Shown here: piece by piece, positions 1-12,435 of the stretch
Layout: every line of letters starts with the position of its first letter
Numbering within the stretch: position 1 is the first letter of the stretch
Assembly (NCBI GenBank): GCA_013397795.1
Contig: VZTJ01002643.1
Location: forward strand, 635,561-699,560
DNA from: Orthonyx spaldingii
Taxonomy: Eukaryota > Chordata > Aves > Passeriformes > Orthonychidae
Direction: 5' to 3'
DNA length: 64,000 nt
Translations under genes and position numbers: made by a program
The notes under the pieces: generated by a model
The model's input: only the letters and a program-made list of their open reading frames with translations
What the model was told of the DNA's origin: nothing
Databases searched by the model: none

Positions 1-3000
1 ATAGCAACAATTTTGCTTTGAAACATTGAGACAAAAAAACGCCCTTTGATGTCTGCTCAAAACTTTTTTTCCCTCGGATGAGACTCACCTTGTGAATTAG
101 ATATAAATAGTTCTGGTGACCTGAATCTGCATTTTCCCACAAATACAATCTTACACCTGCATTTTGTCCGTGTTCAGCAGGGTTAAGGATCCCATCCCTC
201 ACAAAGGGAATGGCACAGAAGTTCATGAGGTCACAAATACTGTCGTTAATGGATCAGATCTTTAAATATCTAAATATATCTAAAACACTGAATCTTCATG
301 TTCACTGCTCATTAATTCGTTTCCTGCTGGGTTTAAACTTTAAATTTGTTTAAGCTTTAAATTTGGAGTTTTTTGGGCGAGATCTCTGAAAGTTTTTGAA
401 TGTTCAAAAAATACTCTCCATTCCTGTCATCAGTGTGGGAAGTAATTGCGTTTTCCTGTTACTTTTTAATAGTGCAAAAAATGTGCTGGATTTCCAAAAA
501 TTTCCAATAATTTTCCAGTTTATTTTGTGCCCAAATTTTTCCTTTGCTGGGGATTTCCTTACTGAAAAGTCTCAATTCTGAAATCAAGTAATTCCTCTGT
601 CTGTCTGTCTGTCCTGCCTTTTCTTTCTCTCTTCTTTTCCCTTTCCCTGAATTCTGCCATTCCCATGAGAGATCAGTTCAGGGTGTTCAATCTGTGCATG
701 AGTTTTCCCAGGACTAAAGAACCAAGCAGCTCCATGGATAATGAGGGTTTGAGAGTACCAGGGGGTATAAATCTACCAGGATGGTAAAAATTATTCCACT
801 TTGATGCTGCACAAAGTCTTCAAAATCATTTTAAGTGGAATAAATAAATTTATAGGAAAAAAAAAATTACCACATACAGAACATACTCATTTAAAATGGT
901 GCCTCCATTAAATACTCAGTGCAGGATTGATTGATTTTTGCTTTTTAATTTGTTTTTAAGAACAACAAGTATAAATATGGAACAAATATTTGTTCTGCAG
1001 CAGGAATTGCTGCACCCAGGGGTTTTGTGCACCTATTCAGATGTACTTTGTGATCTGTATTGACACATCCTCTGTAGTTTCTGGAAAATCCTGTTCCTAC
1101 AGCTCTAATTAAGGCTACACATGCCAGGATAAAAGGCTCATTTGTATTTATGTATATGAAAGCAAATCTCTCTTTTCAAAGCAGGAGATTTGCTGGCTTT
1201 CTATTTTTTGGCTTATTTATTTTCTTCTATTTTTACAAACGTTTTTGGCTTTATGTAATATATGTATCTGACAGGAATCCCTGGCTGAGGCTAATTTAGT
1301 GGGAAAGGCAGACATCTTTATTTTTAGAGACTTGATCTGAGTAAATGTTGAAAAATGTATGGTAAGCCAAAGTTTTCTTTTCTCTTGCAGCATTTCTGTT
1401 CTTGTGCTCTTGCAGGAGGTTTTGCCTTCCCTTGCTCGTTGTGAAGCCAACACACCTTGACACATTGACAACTTGCAGGGTTTTGTTGTTCAGGGGGACA
1501 CCAAATGACAAAAACGCACACTTGGACGTATCCCCCAGTCACTCCTGATGAGCCTCACAAAGCACATTTTTGATCCATGCTCGACGGCATTGCGGCGTTT
1601 CGATCTGCTGGGGTTCTTTTCAATAGATGCAAAATTCCTTCAGAAACAGATTCGTCAAAATAGCCCCAACCATGTAGAATCATCCACGAAAATGTTGATT
1701 TGAAGTGACAAAAGGCAAGGGATGCCAGTTCAGGCAGCTGCAGATTTGCACATTTTGTAGCACGTCTGTTTCTGCAGCATCACACGTTTCTGGCCCCACA
1801 ATACCTGTCCTGAACTGGAGAAGGATACGGTGGAGTGACAGTGCTGGAATCCCTCCAAGGAGCAGAATTTTAGGCATTGAGGCCACATCTTGCAACAGTT
1901 TTGAGAAGTCACCTTTTCTGGAATTCAGCTGTTATCCAAATGGTAGTTATTTAAAAATAATATTTAAAAATACATTAAAATAGAGCTATTTAAAAAATAT
2001 TTCCTTTAAAATATTTGTTTTACAGTTGTTTTTTTTCTGTGTGTGTGCTTTCAGGATCCTCAGCAAAGCCCATTTCACTTTCTGTGTGTGTAGAAATGGA
2101 GAGCACAGAGAGGGAGCACATTGTTAATATTATTTATTATTTGCTATGTGCAAAACATTTGTTTCAAAGTGAGTCGTAAGGAGTGGACAAAAATTTTGCT
2201 GCTTTATCCTCTGTGTTTGGTGATTTTGGCTGTCATGGCCACTGTCTTCTATTATTCTATTATTTTTCACAATTAATAATAGAAAGGGAATTTTTAATCC
2301 ATTTGGGCAATATCAGTGTCAGCTACTCAACGTCACATTGTAGTGCACAAGTACAGGGAAAGAGAATAAATTGGATTCTTTATCCTATTCCTTTCCCATG
2401 TGGAGTCTTTTTTCATATAATTTTGTTCCGAATTTTGTGAGAAGTTAAGAAAAATTACATCCAGGTTGGATTCCATATTAATGGTGCTGGAATGGGATGG
2501 ATCTGAGGGATGGGAAGAAGAGAAGCCACCAGCAAGGAGAGGGAGGCTCTCTGTGAGGTTTAGCCACTGATTAGTTCTGGATTTTAAAATTCCCATCCTA
2601 CATGCACACCCACACATCTGTAAGATAATCCTTTTCCCTCTTATTTGCTTTTATTTGTACAGTTTTAGGTTACATGAATTAAATAACATTTTCACGTATT
2701 TAAATGACCTGTCAAATCCCAGCATTCAGTATTTCAAACCCTCCCTGCAAAACCTGCTGCCTTAGGTTTTTAATTTCCTTGAAATGTCCTTTTTTTCCCC
2801 CTTCTTTCCCTCCTAACAACAAGAATGTGCTAAAATGTTTATCAAGCCTTGCTCTTTTCCCTGAGAAACTCCAAGGATAATTACATTTCATAATTATCCG
2901 CCGCTGCCTGGAAGAGCCTTGTTCACCCTCTGGACCTGTTGTTCTGTTGCTGTTCCATCTCGTGCAGCAAAATTCTCCTCAGCTTCCTTAAACAACATTA

Positions 3001-3247
3001 ATCCCATCAAAAGTGGCTCAGATAATGTCATCAGCTCTGACACAGCGTTCTCAGAATTCCTTGCCTCTGCCGAGGTGTAATGTCCTCGTAGGTGTAATTA
3101 AATTATGTCAAGAGGATTTTCTTGGTGGGAATAGAAAGGGAACATTTAGGTACAAGATTGTTTCATTTCAGCCCAAGCCTGGGCTGCTGCTGTTGGCTGA
3201 TTGTTTATCTCCACCTCGTTGGTATGTTATCCCTCTCCAAACTGAAT
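1..3247. other. Intergenic DNA, no feature recognised
   Basis: AT-rich sequence with short homopolymers. All open frames are below 100 codons and none resembles a known protein. Apart from the (CTGT)4 run I see nothing in it. Confidence 0.6.
596..613. repeat. (CTGT)4 short microsatellite
   Basis: TCTGTCTGTCTGTCTGTCCT in otherwise unremarkable intergenic sequence. Confidence 0.85.
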
Positions 3248-3440
3248 CCCAAAATTGTTTGGTTGGAAGGAATCTTCTGGATCCTTCAGTCCCATGGACA
3301 GGGACACCTTCCATTGGTTGCTCCAAGCCCCATTCAGCCTGGCCTGGGACACTCGGAATAATGAGGCATCTGCAACTTCTGGGCAACCTTCCTGCTTCCC
3401 TTCTCATCCTGAGACACGTTCCCAAGTCAGAAGAAATGGA
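3248..3440 (-). repeat. CR1 LINE fragment, 3' end
   Basis: The sequence reads as the reverse complement of the conserved avian CR1 3' end: TTGGTTGGAAGGAAT..., GACAGGGACACCTTCCA, GGTTGCTCCAAGCCCC, CAGCCTGGCC. It is diverged and 5'-truncated, as is usual for CR1. Confidence 0.85.
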
Positions 3441-6021
3441 CATGCTCTAATTCTGGCTGATTTCTTGCCGCTGGAGAAGCTGGGGTGCTTTGTTCAGCTT
3501 GAAGCTGTGGGAGCAGCTAAAATGAGGTGAGGGGGACCCCAGAGTGGGTCACCTCAATGGAAACATGGAGTAGAATCTTAGAATTATTAAGGTTGAAGGG
3601 GCTGATGTGGATCAGGAGAGGGAAAAGTGGCTGGAGCGTTCTCTTGTGGGTTGCAGCTGTGGAGGGAGGAGGAACACTCCCAAGGGACCTGCTCTGGAAA
3701 CATTTGATTCACAGCTCCTAAAGATCACCTCTCCCTATCCTCAAAACAGCATTTGAGCTCAGATTTGGCTCTACTATTCCAAACTTTGCTTATGCCTTAC
3801 TCCTGGGAGTGACCCCCCAACTTCACAGGGAGAACACCACCAGTGGCATGAGGAAAAGCGCCGGAATTTGGTCATCTGTTAATTTTATTAGCACAGTAAA
3901 TTATCCTGCTCTGAGCTGTTATTTATGGGGCCCTGAGAGCAGTAACTGCTGGATATATTGCCTCTGGTTGCTTCATTATCTATTTAAGATGCAAAGCAAA
4001 CCATTACGTTTGTTGCATTATCTTCGTCAGACTTTATTGCTCTCGTCGCTGGCGAGGGCTGTAACTCTGTTCCGCCACGTCTGTGAGCAATAATTCTCCA
4101 CGGTTTTTTTCCAGCCATCTACTTCTTTTTGGAAGTGCTGTGGAAGCCTGATAGCAGCAATACTCGTACTCACTAAATCATTAATTTGATCTAAAATATT
4201 ACGGAAGGAATGGCTTCATTTTTAACGGAGCCTTTATCTTCTTTTTTTTTTCCTGCAGTCAGCTCTTGCTTAAAAGCCTTTCAGGAAGGAAATGCACATT
4301 TATGAGAAATTTGAGCTGTTTGAACTTTGTTCTGGTTGTCTTTAGATTCATCCAAAAAGGGAAAGAGGTGTTGAGATCCAGAGGTGACACAGAGTTATCC
4401 CCAGAATTCCAGGTGGATCTGGAGGCTGAGCTCCTTCCTGTCCATATTATGCAAGAGAAATGAGTCTGTAGCTGATGTGTTCACCGTCTCAAAGTCAATA
4501 ATTTCTGCTAAAAGAGCAAAATTTTGAATTTGCAGTGAAGGCAAACAAGTTCCTGGTGTATGATACGCTTTGCCCATCTCATTTTTCATTTTTATTCACC
4601 TCCTTTATTCAAGATCTCCGTGAATCTCTGTGAACGGCGTTTCAAAACAATGTGCTCAAACCTCAGGTGAGGTTTCATCCTTGTTATTTGCCTCTCACAG
4701 AACTTCTGACATGGGTGAAATCGGTAAAAATGCCTGGAGTGTTCTGGTATTTTAAAAAATACAAGGATTGACGAGGTGCATTTGTACCTGGAGCGCCCCA
4801 GCATTCCTTCATCAGTCCTGTGGACTTGCTCTCTGTTGTGATTTTCAGAATTGGGACTCATTTTTTGACTGACACTGCAATGTTTTCACCACCTCAGACA
4901 CTCCATAATTCTTTCCTTTCAGAGCAGTTTGTTAGAATGATGGAAAACAGTCAAACACTTCCCATCTTATGACTGACTCTGCATAGGGAAAAACTATTAA
5001 TATTTGATGATAATCTTTCTGCAGGAGACCAAACACAATTCTCTACAAAGTGGAATAAAATGTGGCACGTCTTAGCCTGCAGAGGAAATGCGCAGAATTT
5101 GGTGCGTAATTGCCTCGAATTTTAATAATTTGTTAAATTGCATGATCACTATTCCAAATAACAAACCTGAATGCTCCGACATCATTTTTTTGATGCAAAA
5201 TACAACATCTGCTGGCCTTTTTCCTTAAAATTTCTCATCATTCTCATGGTAAAATCATCCAAACTCCTCCGCCCAGCAGTGGCCTTCAGAGATTCAGAGA
5301 CAAAAAGATGTCATCTTTCCCCTAAACAAGGCAGATTTTATGGCCTCTCTAACCAAGCCATAAGGATGGGTTGTAGCATGAAACTCGGCACTAAAATCTC
5401 CATCAGTGCATTTTGTTTTCTGTTATTGTCCTCAGTGGTGATGAGTTCATGGAGGATTGGTTTTTATGGGAGACAGAAATAAAAATGGGGAGGGGGGAAA
5501 GCCACCAGAGCAGTGTTCTTGCATGTAAAGGTACAATTTTAAGAGCCCTCCTGATACAGATAGACACAGGATTATTGCCAAGTTAAAGGGGAAAAAAGCA
5601 GCAGAGCATCAAATCTAGGTGTTACAGGATCTATGATTCTAATAAAAGTATCTTGTAGGAGACTGTTAAACCTTAAATTCCTTTTAACATGATTTGTAGT
5701 CATTTCAGCTGAAATTTCGAGTAGAAAACCTAAGGTTGTTTCATGACTGCATAGAGAAGGAATTAAAAAAGGGTTAATAAAATGCCCAGTGTTTTTCTGG
5801 TTTTGTGTCATTTGCACAAGACAAAAACTTTTGGCAGTTGTAATAGTGGAATTTTTATATCTAAATCTATCTAATATATACAGAGAGAGCTCTATAGCAA
5901 ACTTATGAAATAATTACTGAGCTCACAATGCTGAGAAAAAGAAAAATCCCCATTTTTAGGAGAAAATTTAGGATTTATTACTAAAACCAATTTGGGATTT
6001 ATTTAAAACCAAGGAGTCAGC
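3441..6021. other. Intergenic DNA, no gene recognised
   Basis: No repeat that I can name, except a weak CR1-like scrap near 3561-3610. The part at about 3850-4100 is free of simple repeats and rich in homeobox-type ATTA words, but I cannot show conservation from one sequence. Confidence 0.5.
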
Positions 6022-6125
6022 AGAATCACAGAATCATGGAGTGGTTTGGGCTGGAAGGGACCTTGAAGCTCCTCGCCTTCCAGGTTGCTCAGAGCTCCAT
6101 CCAGCCTGGCCTTGGACACTTAATT
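6022..6125 (-). repeat. CR1 LINE fragment, 3' end
   Basis: It opens with AGAATCACAGAATCATGGAG and TGGTTTGGGCTGGAAGGGAC, the reverse complement of the CR1 3' terminus with its short end repeats, then GGTTGCTC and CATCCAGCCTGGCC. Confidence 0.85.
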
Positions 6126-7182
6126 AGCCAAAATGTCTGCATTTTTCTCCAAACAAAACTCCTGGAGGTGGCTCAGTGTCCTGAATCCAGAGTCCTTTGA
6201 GCAGCTGAGTGATGCCTCCAACACCTCACCCTCCCAACTTCCCACCCTGAAGTTATCCCCCACTTCTCTGCAGTTTATTCAGCCCTGCTAAAATGTTAAA
6301 TAAGAAACCACAGAGCACTAAAAATATTGAAATTTCTGCCTTTTCAGCCTCCCTGGCTGCTCCTAATGGGCCTTCAGACACCCCTTGATGCCTCTCGCAG
6401 AGCTTTGAGCCACCAGCCCTCGCAGGCAGATCCCTCCCGCCGGCTCCGTGCGCTGCCTGAGATCAAACTGGAGCTGATTCCCAGCTCCTGGAGAGGCTGC
6501 ACTCCCTGACAGGCTCCAGGCACCAGAGGAACAGCAGAACGTGGCTCTTTTTTGTGGGTTTGTTTCCCAAGTTGTCAATTAGCGGCAGGGAAAGTGTCAC
6601 TCTCGCCACCAGCTTTAGTTCTGTGCCCAGATTTATTTTTTTTGTTTTTATTTTTCTGGGAGCGTCGTTTGTCAAAGCGTCACTCGTGGAAGCTTGCTGG
6701 GGGTTTTTATGTCTCTGAAAATATTCTTAAAGGATGTTCTTTCATTATCTGCTGTTCGTTTAAGCCAAGTGCTTTTGAAGTGATGCTGTTAGGCTTTGGA
6801 AATTTCTGAAGTTGACAAGAATAAAGAAGACTGGGAAGTTGAAATTCTTTGGTTTCAACAACAATGTTCTTTTTTTTCCCCCCTTGTTGTTAAAATCTGT
6901 GACTTAGCATTTAAAAAAGAAGGAAAAAAAAAAAAAGAAGACGTTTGCCCAGTTTTTATATTTTTCTCATACTACAAGAAAACTTTTTTTCCCTCTCATT
7001 TGGTGCTGCTCCTCTGCTCGTGGCTTTAGGGATTCACTTTCCCAGCCTCATCCCTCCCAGCTGCTGAGGAGCTGTGGGGATTTAGGGATATAGGCTGCCC
7101 TTGGGAATCAGGGGTATGGAGTTTGGGATTTTGGGAGGCTCCACCTGGGCCGTCCCTCCTCATCTCTCTTCTCGTGCTGAGC

Positions 7183-7656
7183 GTGTCCAGGGAAGGGAAC
7201 AGAGCTGGGGAAGGGGCTGGAGCTCCAGGAGGGGCTGAGGGAGCTGGAAAGGGGCTCAGCCTGGAGAAAAGGAGGCTCAGGGGGCCCTTGTGGCTCTGCA
7301 CAACTCCCTGACAGGAGGGGCAGCCGGGGGGGTCGGGCTCTGCTCCCAGGAACAGGGACAGGAGGAGAGGGAACGGCCTCAGGCTGGGCCAGGGGAGGTC
7401 AGGTTGGATATTGGGGAAATTCCTTCATGGAAAGGGTTGTAAAGCATTGGGAGGGGCTGCTCAGGGCAATGGTGGTGTCCCTGGAATTGTTCAGTCCCTG
7501 GAATTCTTCAGTCCCCATCCCTGGAATTGTTGAGGAAATCCATGGATGTGGCACTCGAGGACGTGGTTGATGGGAGCACGGTGGTAGTGTCGGGTCATGG
7601 TTGGATTGATGATTTTAAAAGTCTTTTCCCACATTACTGAGCCTACAATTCCACAT
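7183..7656 (+). repeat. CR1 LINE fragment, longest copy in the window
   Basis: About 470 bp in sense orientation. It includes GAGGGAGCTGGAAAGGGGCT, CAGCCTGGAGAAAAGGAGGC, GGCCAGGGGAGGTCAGGTTG and AAAGGGTTGTAAAGCATTGG, all typical of the CR1 3' region. No open CR1 reading frame is left. Confidence 0.88.
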
Positions 7657-10600
7657 TTTCCTGCCTGTGCTCTTCCAGTAGGGTGGCAATAAACCCTTTA
7701 ATTGTCCCTGCAGGTGAAACCCCTGGGTCACCTTGTGCTCAGGGCTCGTCGTGTTCCGTGGGCCCTGGTCAATTAAATATTTATCAGGTACCTATAAAGT
7801 AAACAAGAATAGAAGTGTGATCCTTGCAGGAGAGGGACTGAGGGAAAAACATGGCTTTTCCTCTCCATGGAAAACATTCCTTGCTGCTGTCTGGTTGGAA
7901 AATTCTGTGGATTTGCTGCAGCACAATCCCATTTGCAGCTGCAGCAGATTCTCAGTGCTACCTCTGGTGAGCACCTGAAGATGTTTTCGTACTCAGTTTG
8001 TGATAACTCCACAGCTGCTGCTTTTACAGGATACTGAAAACAACTGAGGGCTTTGAGGCGTTTTTTTATATTAGAAAAAATTCAAAAATGTTTTTAAAAA
8101 TTACAGAAAGTCAAGCTGCAGGAAAATAAGCATTTATTTTGTTCTCATTCTTGAAGGTAATTACCCAGATATTCAGAATGTAGCATTTTAACCTTGCTAC
8201 TGCATGTGTGCTGCTTATATTTATTTTGTTTTTAGATGTGGATTTATATGGTATTTTATTGAGGGATTTTCATTATTATTTAAAGATATCTCAAAATATA
8301 ATGGAAGCAGACTGCTGATATCCATCCTACCCAGGTAACATATGAATACAAGGCATGTAGGTGAAGTATAAATATCCATAAAACCCAAACCCGAATAAAA
8401 CCAATCTCTGAACATGGTAACTTTTTACAGAGGCTCCATAATATGAAAATTATATTCTTTAAATATGCAGGAATTAATATGACAATATATTATATTTTAT
8501 ATCATGTACATTATGTATTATTTTTTAATATAAAAAGAAATGGGGAAAAGAAAGAGGAAAGAAAAAAGGAAAAGAGAGAGAAAAGAAAAAAATTGTGAGT
8601 TTTTTTGTCAAGTAACCAAATATTTTCCTTTGGCATAATCAGTTCTGCAGGGTATGGAAAACTATGCCTGCATATGTAAATATTTATCATAACAAACACA
8701 TCCTCTATAGGCTGAGGCTATAGATGAGTGTGACAGCCACATTTCCAGCAGCTGAAAGTATTTCCTCTCTCAGGTGATGTTCCTACACCAGAACAACAAA
8801 AAAAACTGTTCTGATTCATTCCCCAATATGGAACTGTGAATGTTGGAAATACATAACCTGAAATTTGACATTTTCACTGCATTGTCATTATTTAAAAGCT
8901 TCTTTTAGTTTTGCTCCCCCTTTATTTATGGAAAAAAATCATTTCATTTTGACCCATATATGCATTTGTAGTCTCATAAATCTGCTTTATGGTGTGGTGG
9001 GAAGTGAATTCCCTGTCTGACATCTAGAAGCAATAAATACAAAAATCTCACAGGAGTTATCTCACAGGACGTGGAGAGTTCCAGCTTTTGTTACTCACTT
9101 GCGAGGAAATACTGAATAAAAGGAAAATATGAATTACTTCTCCAGAGCTCTAATGGGAGACTCAATAAGAAGTGTATTAAAATGCATTATGAGAGGCAAA
9201 AAGCCTGACCCAAAATTATTCTCATAAGATATTAATGAATGGTTCTCTTTTCTAGGCACTGAGGATTTAAATCATGGAATGTCTGGGGATGGAAGGGGCT
9301 CAGAAAGGCCCTGGCCATTCAGGGGACACTTCTTGAAAGGCAGGAAAGCATAAAAATGAAGGAATATCCAAAACTTCAGCCTGTGGGAAGTCAGCCCAAG
9401 AAGGGCTAGGTGATGGCCAGCAATGGGAATGTTGGTCTGAACAAAGTTCTCAGGGTACAGAGGAGAAACAGCAAACTCTGAGAAACAATCGGGATAATCT
9501 GGCTGGAAAAGCCATGGGAATTCCCTTCTGGGAGATTTATCCCTGTAATTCCAGAGATTTCAGTGAGGAGCTGCCTGGCATAAACCCTGTGAGGAAATCC
9601 AGGTCCAAGAAGTGCTGGGGAAATGCAGAAGTGCTGTGACTGCTCAGGGTAGGATCTGCTTTTCACTGCTCTTATTACATCCAGTTCTGATTTATTTCTC
9701 TGTGTCACCAGGCAAGAAAATATTTACTTTCCATCAGGGATGTGCCAGTGAAAGAAGTGGCGTGGGATGAAAGGATATTTCCAACGGAAAAGGAAAAAAG
9801 GGAAAAAACACCTTTGGATGTGCCCCAAGCCTGCAAGTGCCACGGGATTTATCAATCACTGCGATCTGGGTAGTTTGAAACGATTTGGGGGCAAGGAGAT
9901 TGATGAGAGTTTGTTTGTCTGTGCACTCTGCATGCAGAAATTCACTTTTTGAAATTCATTTAGAAACAAATATTAATAAAGAAAATTTTTACCTGCATCA
10001 CTCTGAAGCACCAAATCATTTAATGCAAGCACTTGAAACGAGGTAATTACATAGTTTAGAACATTCTAAGTCATATTAAAAAAAGGAAAATTCAGACCAT
10101 GACAGGATTTGTAACATTTTTTTTTTTTATTTATGCTGCGTGTTCTTTAATTATTATTGTTTGTGCAACCACACATTCCACCAGTGCTGAATTTTATTTA
10201 AAACTGTACAAACATCTTCATTATTGCATTCCAGATCTCTGTGGTGGTTACATTAAGAAACAAAAGAACAAAGTGAAGCCATCCCTGTGAACAAAAAAAA
10301 ATAAAAGTTATTGCAACAAAGAGAGAATTTTATTTTGGTTTCTGAGGTTATGCAAGAGCTACAGGAGAAGTGGGACAAGGATAACAAGGAGGGGGTCGAT
10401 ATCCAGAGTTCAAAGGTAGGCAGCTGATCAAAGGTTAAATACAAGAAAAGAAATGATTCCATTCAAGTTAAATATAGGACTTTGTAACCCAAATAGGTGC
10501 TTAGCTTCAATTAAAACCCTTGGAAAAAGCTTTTGTGCTGTGGGGAAGTTCTCAAAGTCAGGCAAACTTTGTTTTTATTGCTTGGAAAGATCTGTGGGAA

Positions 10601-11101
10601 GGGATTAGGCTCTCCAAAGGATGGGATAGCTCCATTTTCACTCCAAAACGTTTCTGGTTATTAAGGGTAGAGGGCAGAACTGATGAGATCCGTTTAGGAT
10701 TACAGCGTGCAAAGGTGGCATGGAAATAGTTCCTGTTCTAAAGTCGAGATGGAATAGCAGAGCCTGGAAAAGAATTTTCTCCAGGCTGGTCACAGCTCAG
10801 AGCTCTGAACAGAGCCAAAGGTGGCAGGAAAAATGGGAAAGGGGCAGCAGAGGGGGACAGGAGTTCAGTGGGGAGAGGGATTTCATGGAAGGAGTCAGAT
10901 GGAAACTTAGGGAGGAAGCAGGAGCTGCCTGGATGGAAAACAACAAAATGTCCTTCCCAGCATCCCTGCACAGGAACACGGATATGGGAATGTTGGATAG
11001 CAAACAGTAACTGGAGAGGTTCTGTATGCAGAGCAGGAAATTTGCTTTTCTTTCATTATTGAACACGAGGGAAATGTGTGAGGAATTGTGTGGATCAGAA
11101 C
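7657..11101. other. Intergenic DNA, no gene recognised
   Basis: Apart from the small CR1 remnant at 9268-9330, a purine-rich run at 8529-8592 and a T10 run near 10119, I see nothing that I can name. Open frames are short and unrelated to known proteins. Confidence 0.5.
9268..9330 (-). repeat. Short CR1-like remnant
   Basis: AATCATGGAATG followed by GGATGGAAGGGGCTCAGAAA resembles the reverse-complement CR1 3' end, but it is short and diverged. Confidence 0.4.
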
Positions 11102-11605
11102 TGTCCTAGGTTGCAATATCGAATATATTCTATTACCACCTCCACGAGCTGTTAAAGCAGGTGTTTGTTATCTCCTGTCATGACTCACCCCTGATAACTC
11201 CCTCCAGGTGCTGTCTCTGTTAATGGGCCGTCAAGAACCCACCCCATGACTCATGGAATTACCTCACTGGAATTACCTCATCCCATTGTGAGATGCTCCG
11301 CCCAGGGGGGAGGAGCCAAGCATTTCCACCTGGATATAACTGCACAAGGCAGCCCTGCCTACTGGATTCCCAGAGGACAAGAGCTACCACTGGACCTTCA
11401 GGTGGAGACCAGACTTTCTACAGGATCACTGCTTCAACAGAACCACTTCACTTGGACTGCTACCACCACCATGACTAACAGGTTGTCAGGTTGTATCCCA
11501 ACTCTGTCAGTGCTTTCCTTGTATTATTGCATTTATTTTAGTTTTCCTATTAAATTATAATTCTGACTTGCAGTCTCCCACTGATTTGTTTTCAAACTAG
11601 TACCA
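11102..11605 (+). mobile_element. Solo LTR of an avian endogenous retrovirus
   Basis: About 504 bp from TGTCCTAGG to TAGTACCA (TG...CA ends), flanked on both sides by GAAC (CAGAAC if the ends are read two bases shorter), a likely target-site duplication. Inside are a TATA-like GGATATAACT (~11332) and ATTAAA (~11550), in LTR order. There is no internal retroviral coding sequence beside it, so it is a solo LTR. The first part of the neighbouring repeat (11807 onward) copies its 3' end. Confidence 0.72.
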
Positions 11606-12102
11606 GAACAGAGGGGAGAGAGGAGATGTTGTGGCTGTTGTTCTGAGGAGAGAAGGCACCATTGCAGAGAACATTCATTTATTATTTATCTGACAGTGTA
11701 AATATGTATCTGACAGACTGATAAGATCTGGTTTTAATTTCTCATTAATCTGTTAAAAATAGTAAGCATATATTAGTGAAAGCAACAACAAGAGGTTGGA
11801 CTTGANTTAGTTTTCCTGTTAAATTATAATTCTGACTTGCAGTCTCCCACTGATTTGTTTTCAAACTAGTACCAGAACAGAGGGGAGAGAGGAGATTTTG
11901 TGTCTGTTGTTGTAAAGGGATGTCCAGAGTTGTGTTGTTCTGAGGAGAGAAGGTGCCATTGCAGAGAACATTCATTTATTATTTATCTGACAGTGTAAAT
12001 ATGTATCTGACAGACTGATAAGATCTGTTTTTAATTTCTCATTAATCTGTTAAAAATAGTAAGCATATATTAGTGAAAGCAACAACAAGAGGTTGGACTT
12101 GA
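11538..12102 (+). repeat. Direct duplication of ~270-295 bp around a single N
   Basis: Bases 11538-11805 and 11807-12102 are near-identical, starting TTAGTTTTCCT and ending GGTTGGACTTGA, and are separated only by N at 11806. The second copy has about 28 extra bases (GTAAAGGGATGTCCAGAGTT...). Both contain the LTR end and the same unique flank, which suggests an assembly join of two alleles rather than a biological repeat. Confidence 0.85.
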
Positions 12103-12304
12103 AGCAGAGCCCAGCTCTTTGCAGGTTCCCGTTTACTTACTTTGTTCAAACACATCAGAGTTTGTTACTCTCCAAAACATTGAAATTCAGGAGAAAATAA
12201 CACAGACCTACAAAGTTCTGTCATTTTTAGGCAGCAGCTCTTTAGAATTCAACTCAAATCCAAAGCTCCTCAGTCCTAGACTTTTATACAAGTACCAAAA
12301 CCAA

Positions 12305-12435
12305 GAATCCAAGGCCAGGTTGGACAGGATTTGGAGCAGCCTGGGACTGGGGAAGGTGTCCCTGCCCGTGGCAGGGGATGGAACAAAATGAGCTTTAAGG
12401 TCCTTCCCAACCCAAGCCATTCCATGATTCTACAA
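12305..12435 (+). repeat. CR1 LINE fragment, 3' end
   Basis: Sense orientation: AAGGCCAGGTTGGACAGG, GGAGCAGCCTGGGACTGG, GAAGGTGTCCCTGCC, AAGGTCCTTCCCAACCCAAG, ending CCATGATTCTA, the CR1 terminal repeat. Confidence 0.87.

Noticed and set aside
3013..3450. Plus-strand open frame of 145 codons
   Set aside because: Its second half lies in a CR1 fragment in antisense orientation, with no similarity to a protein.
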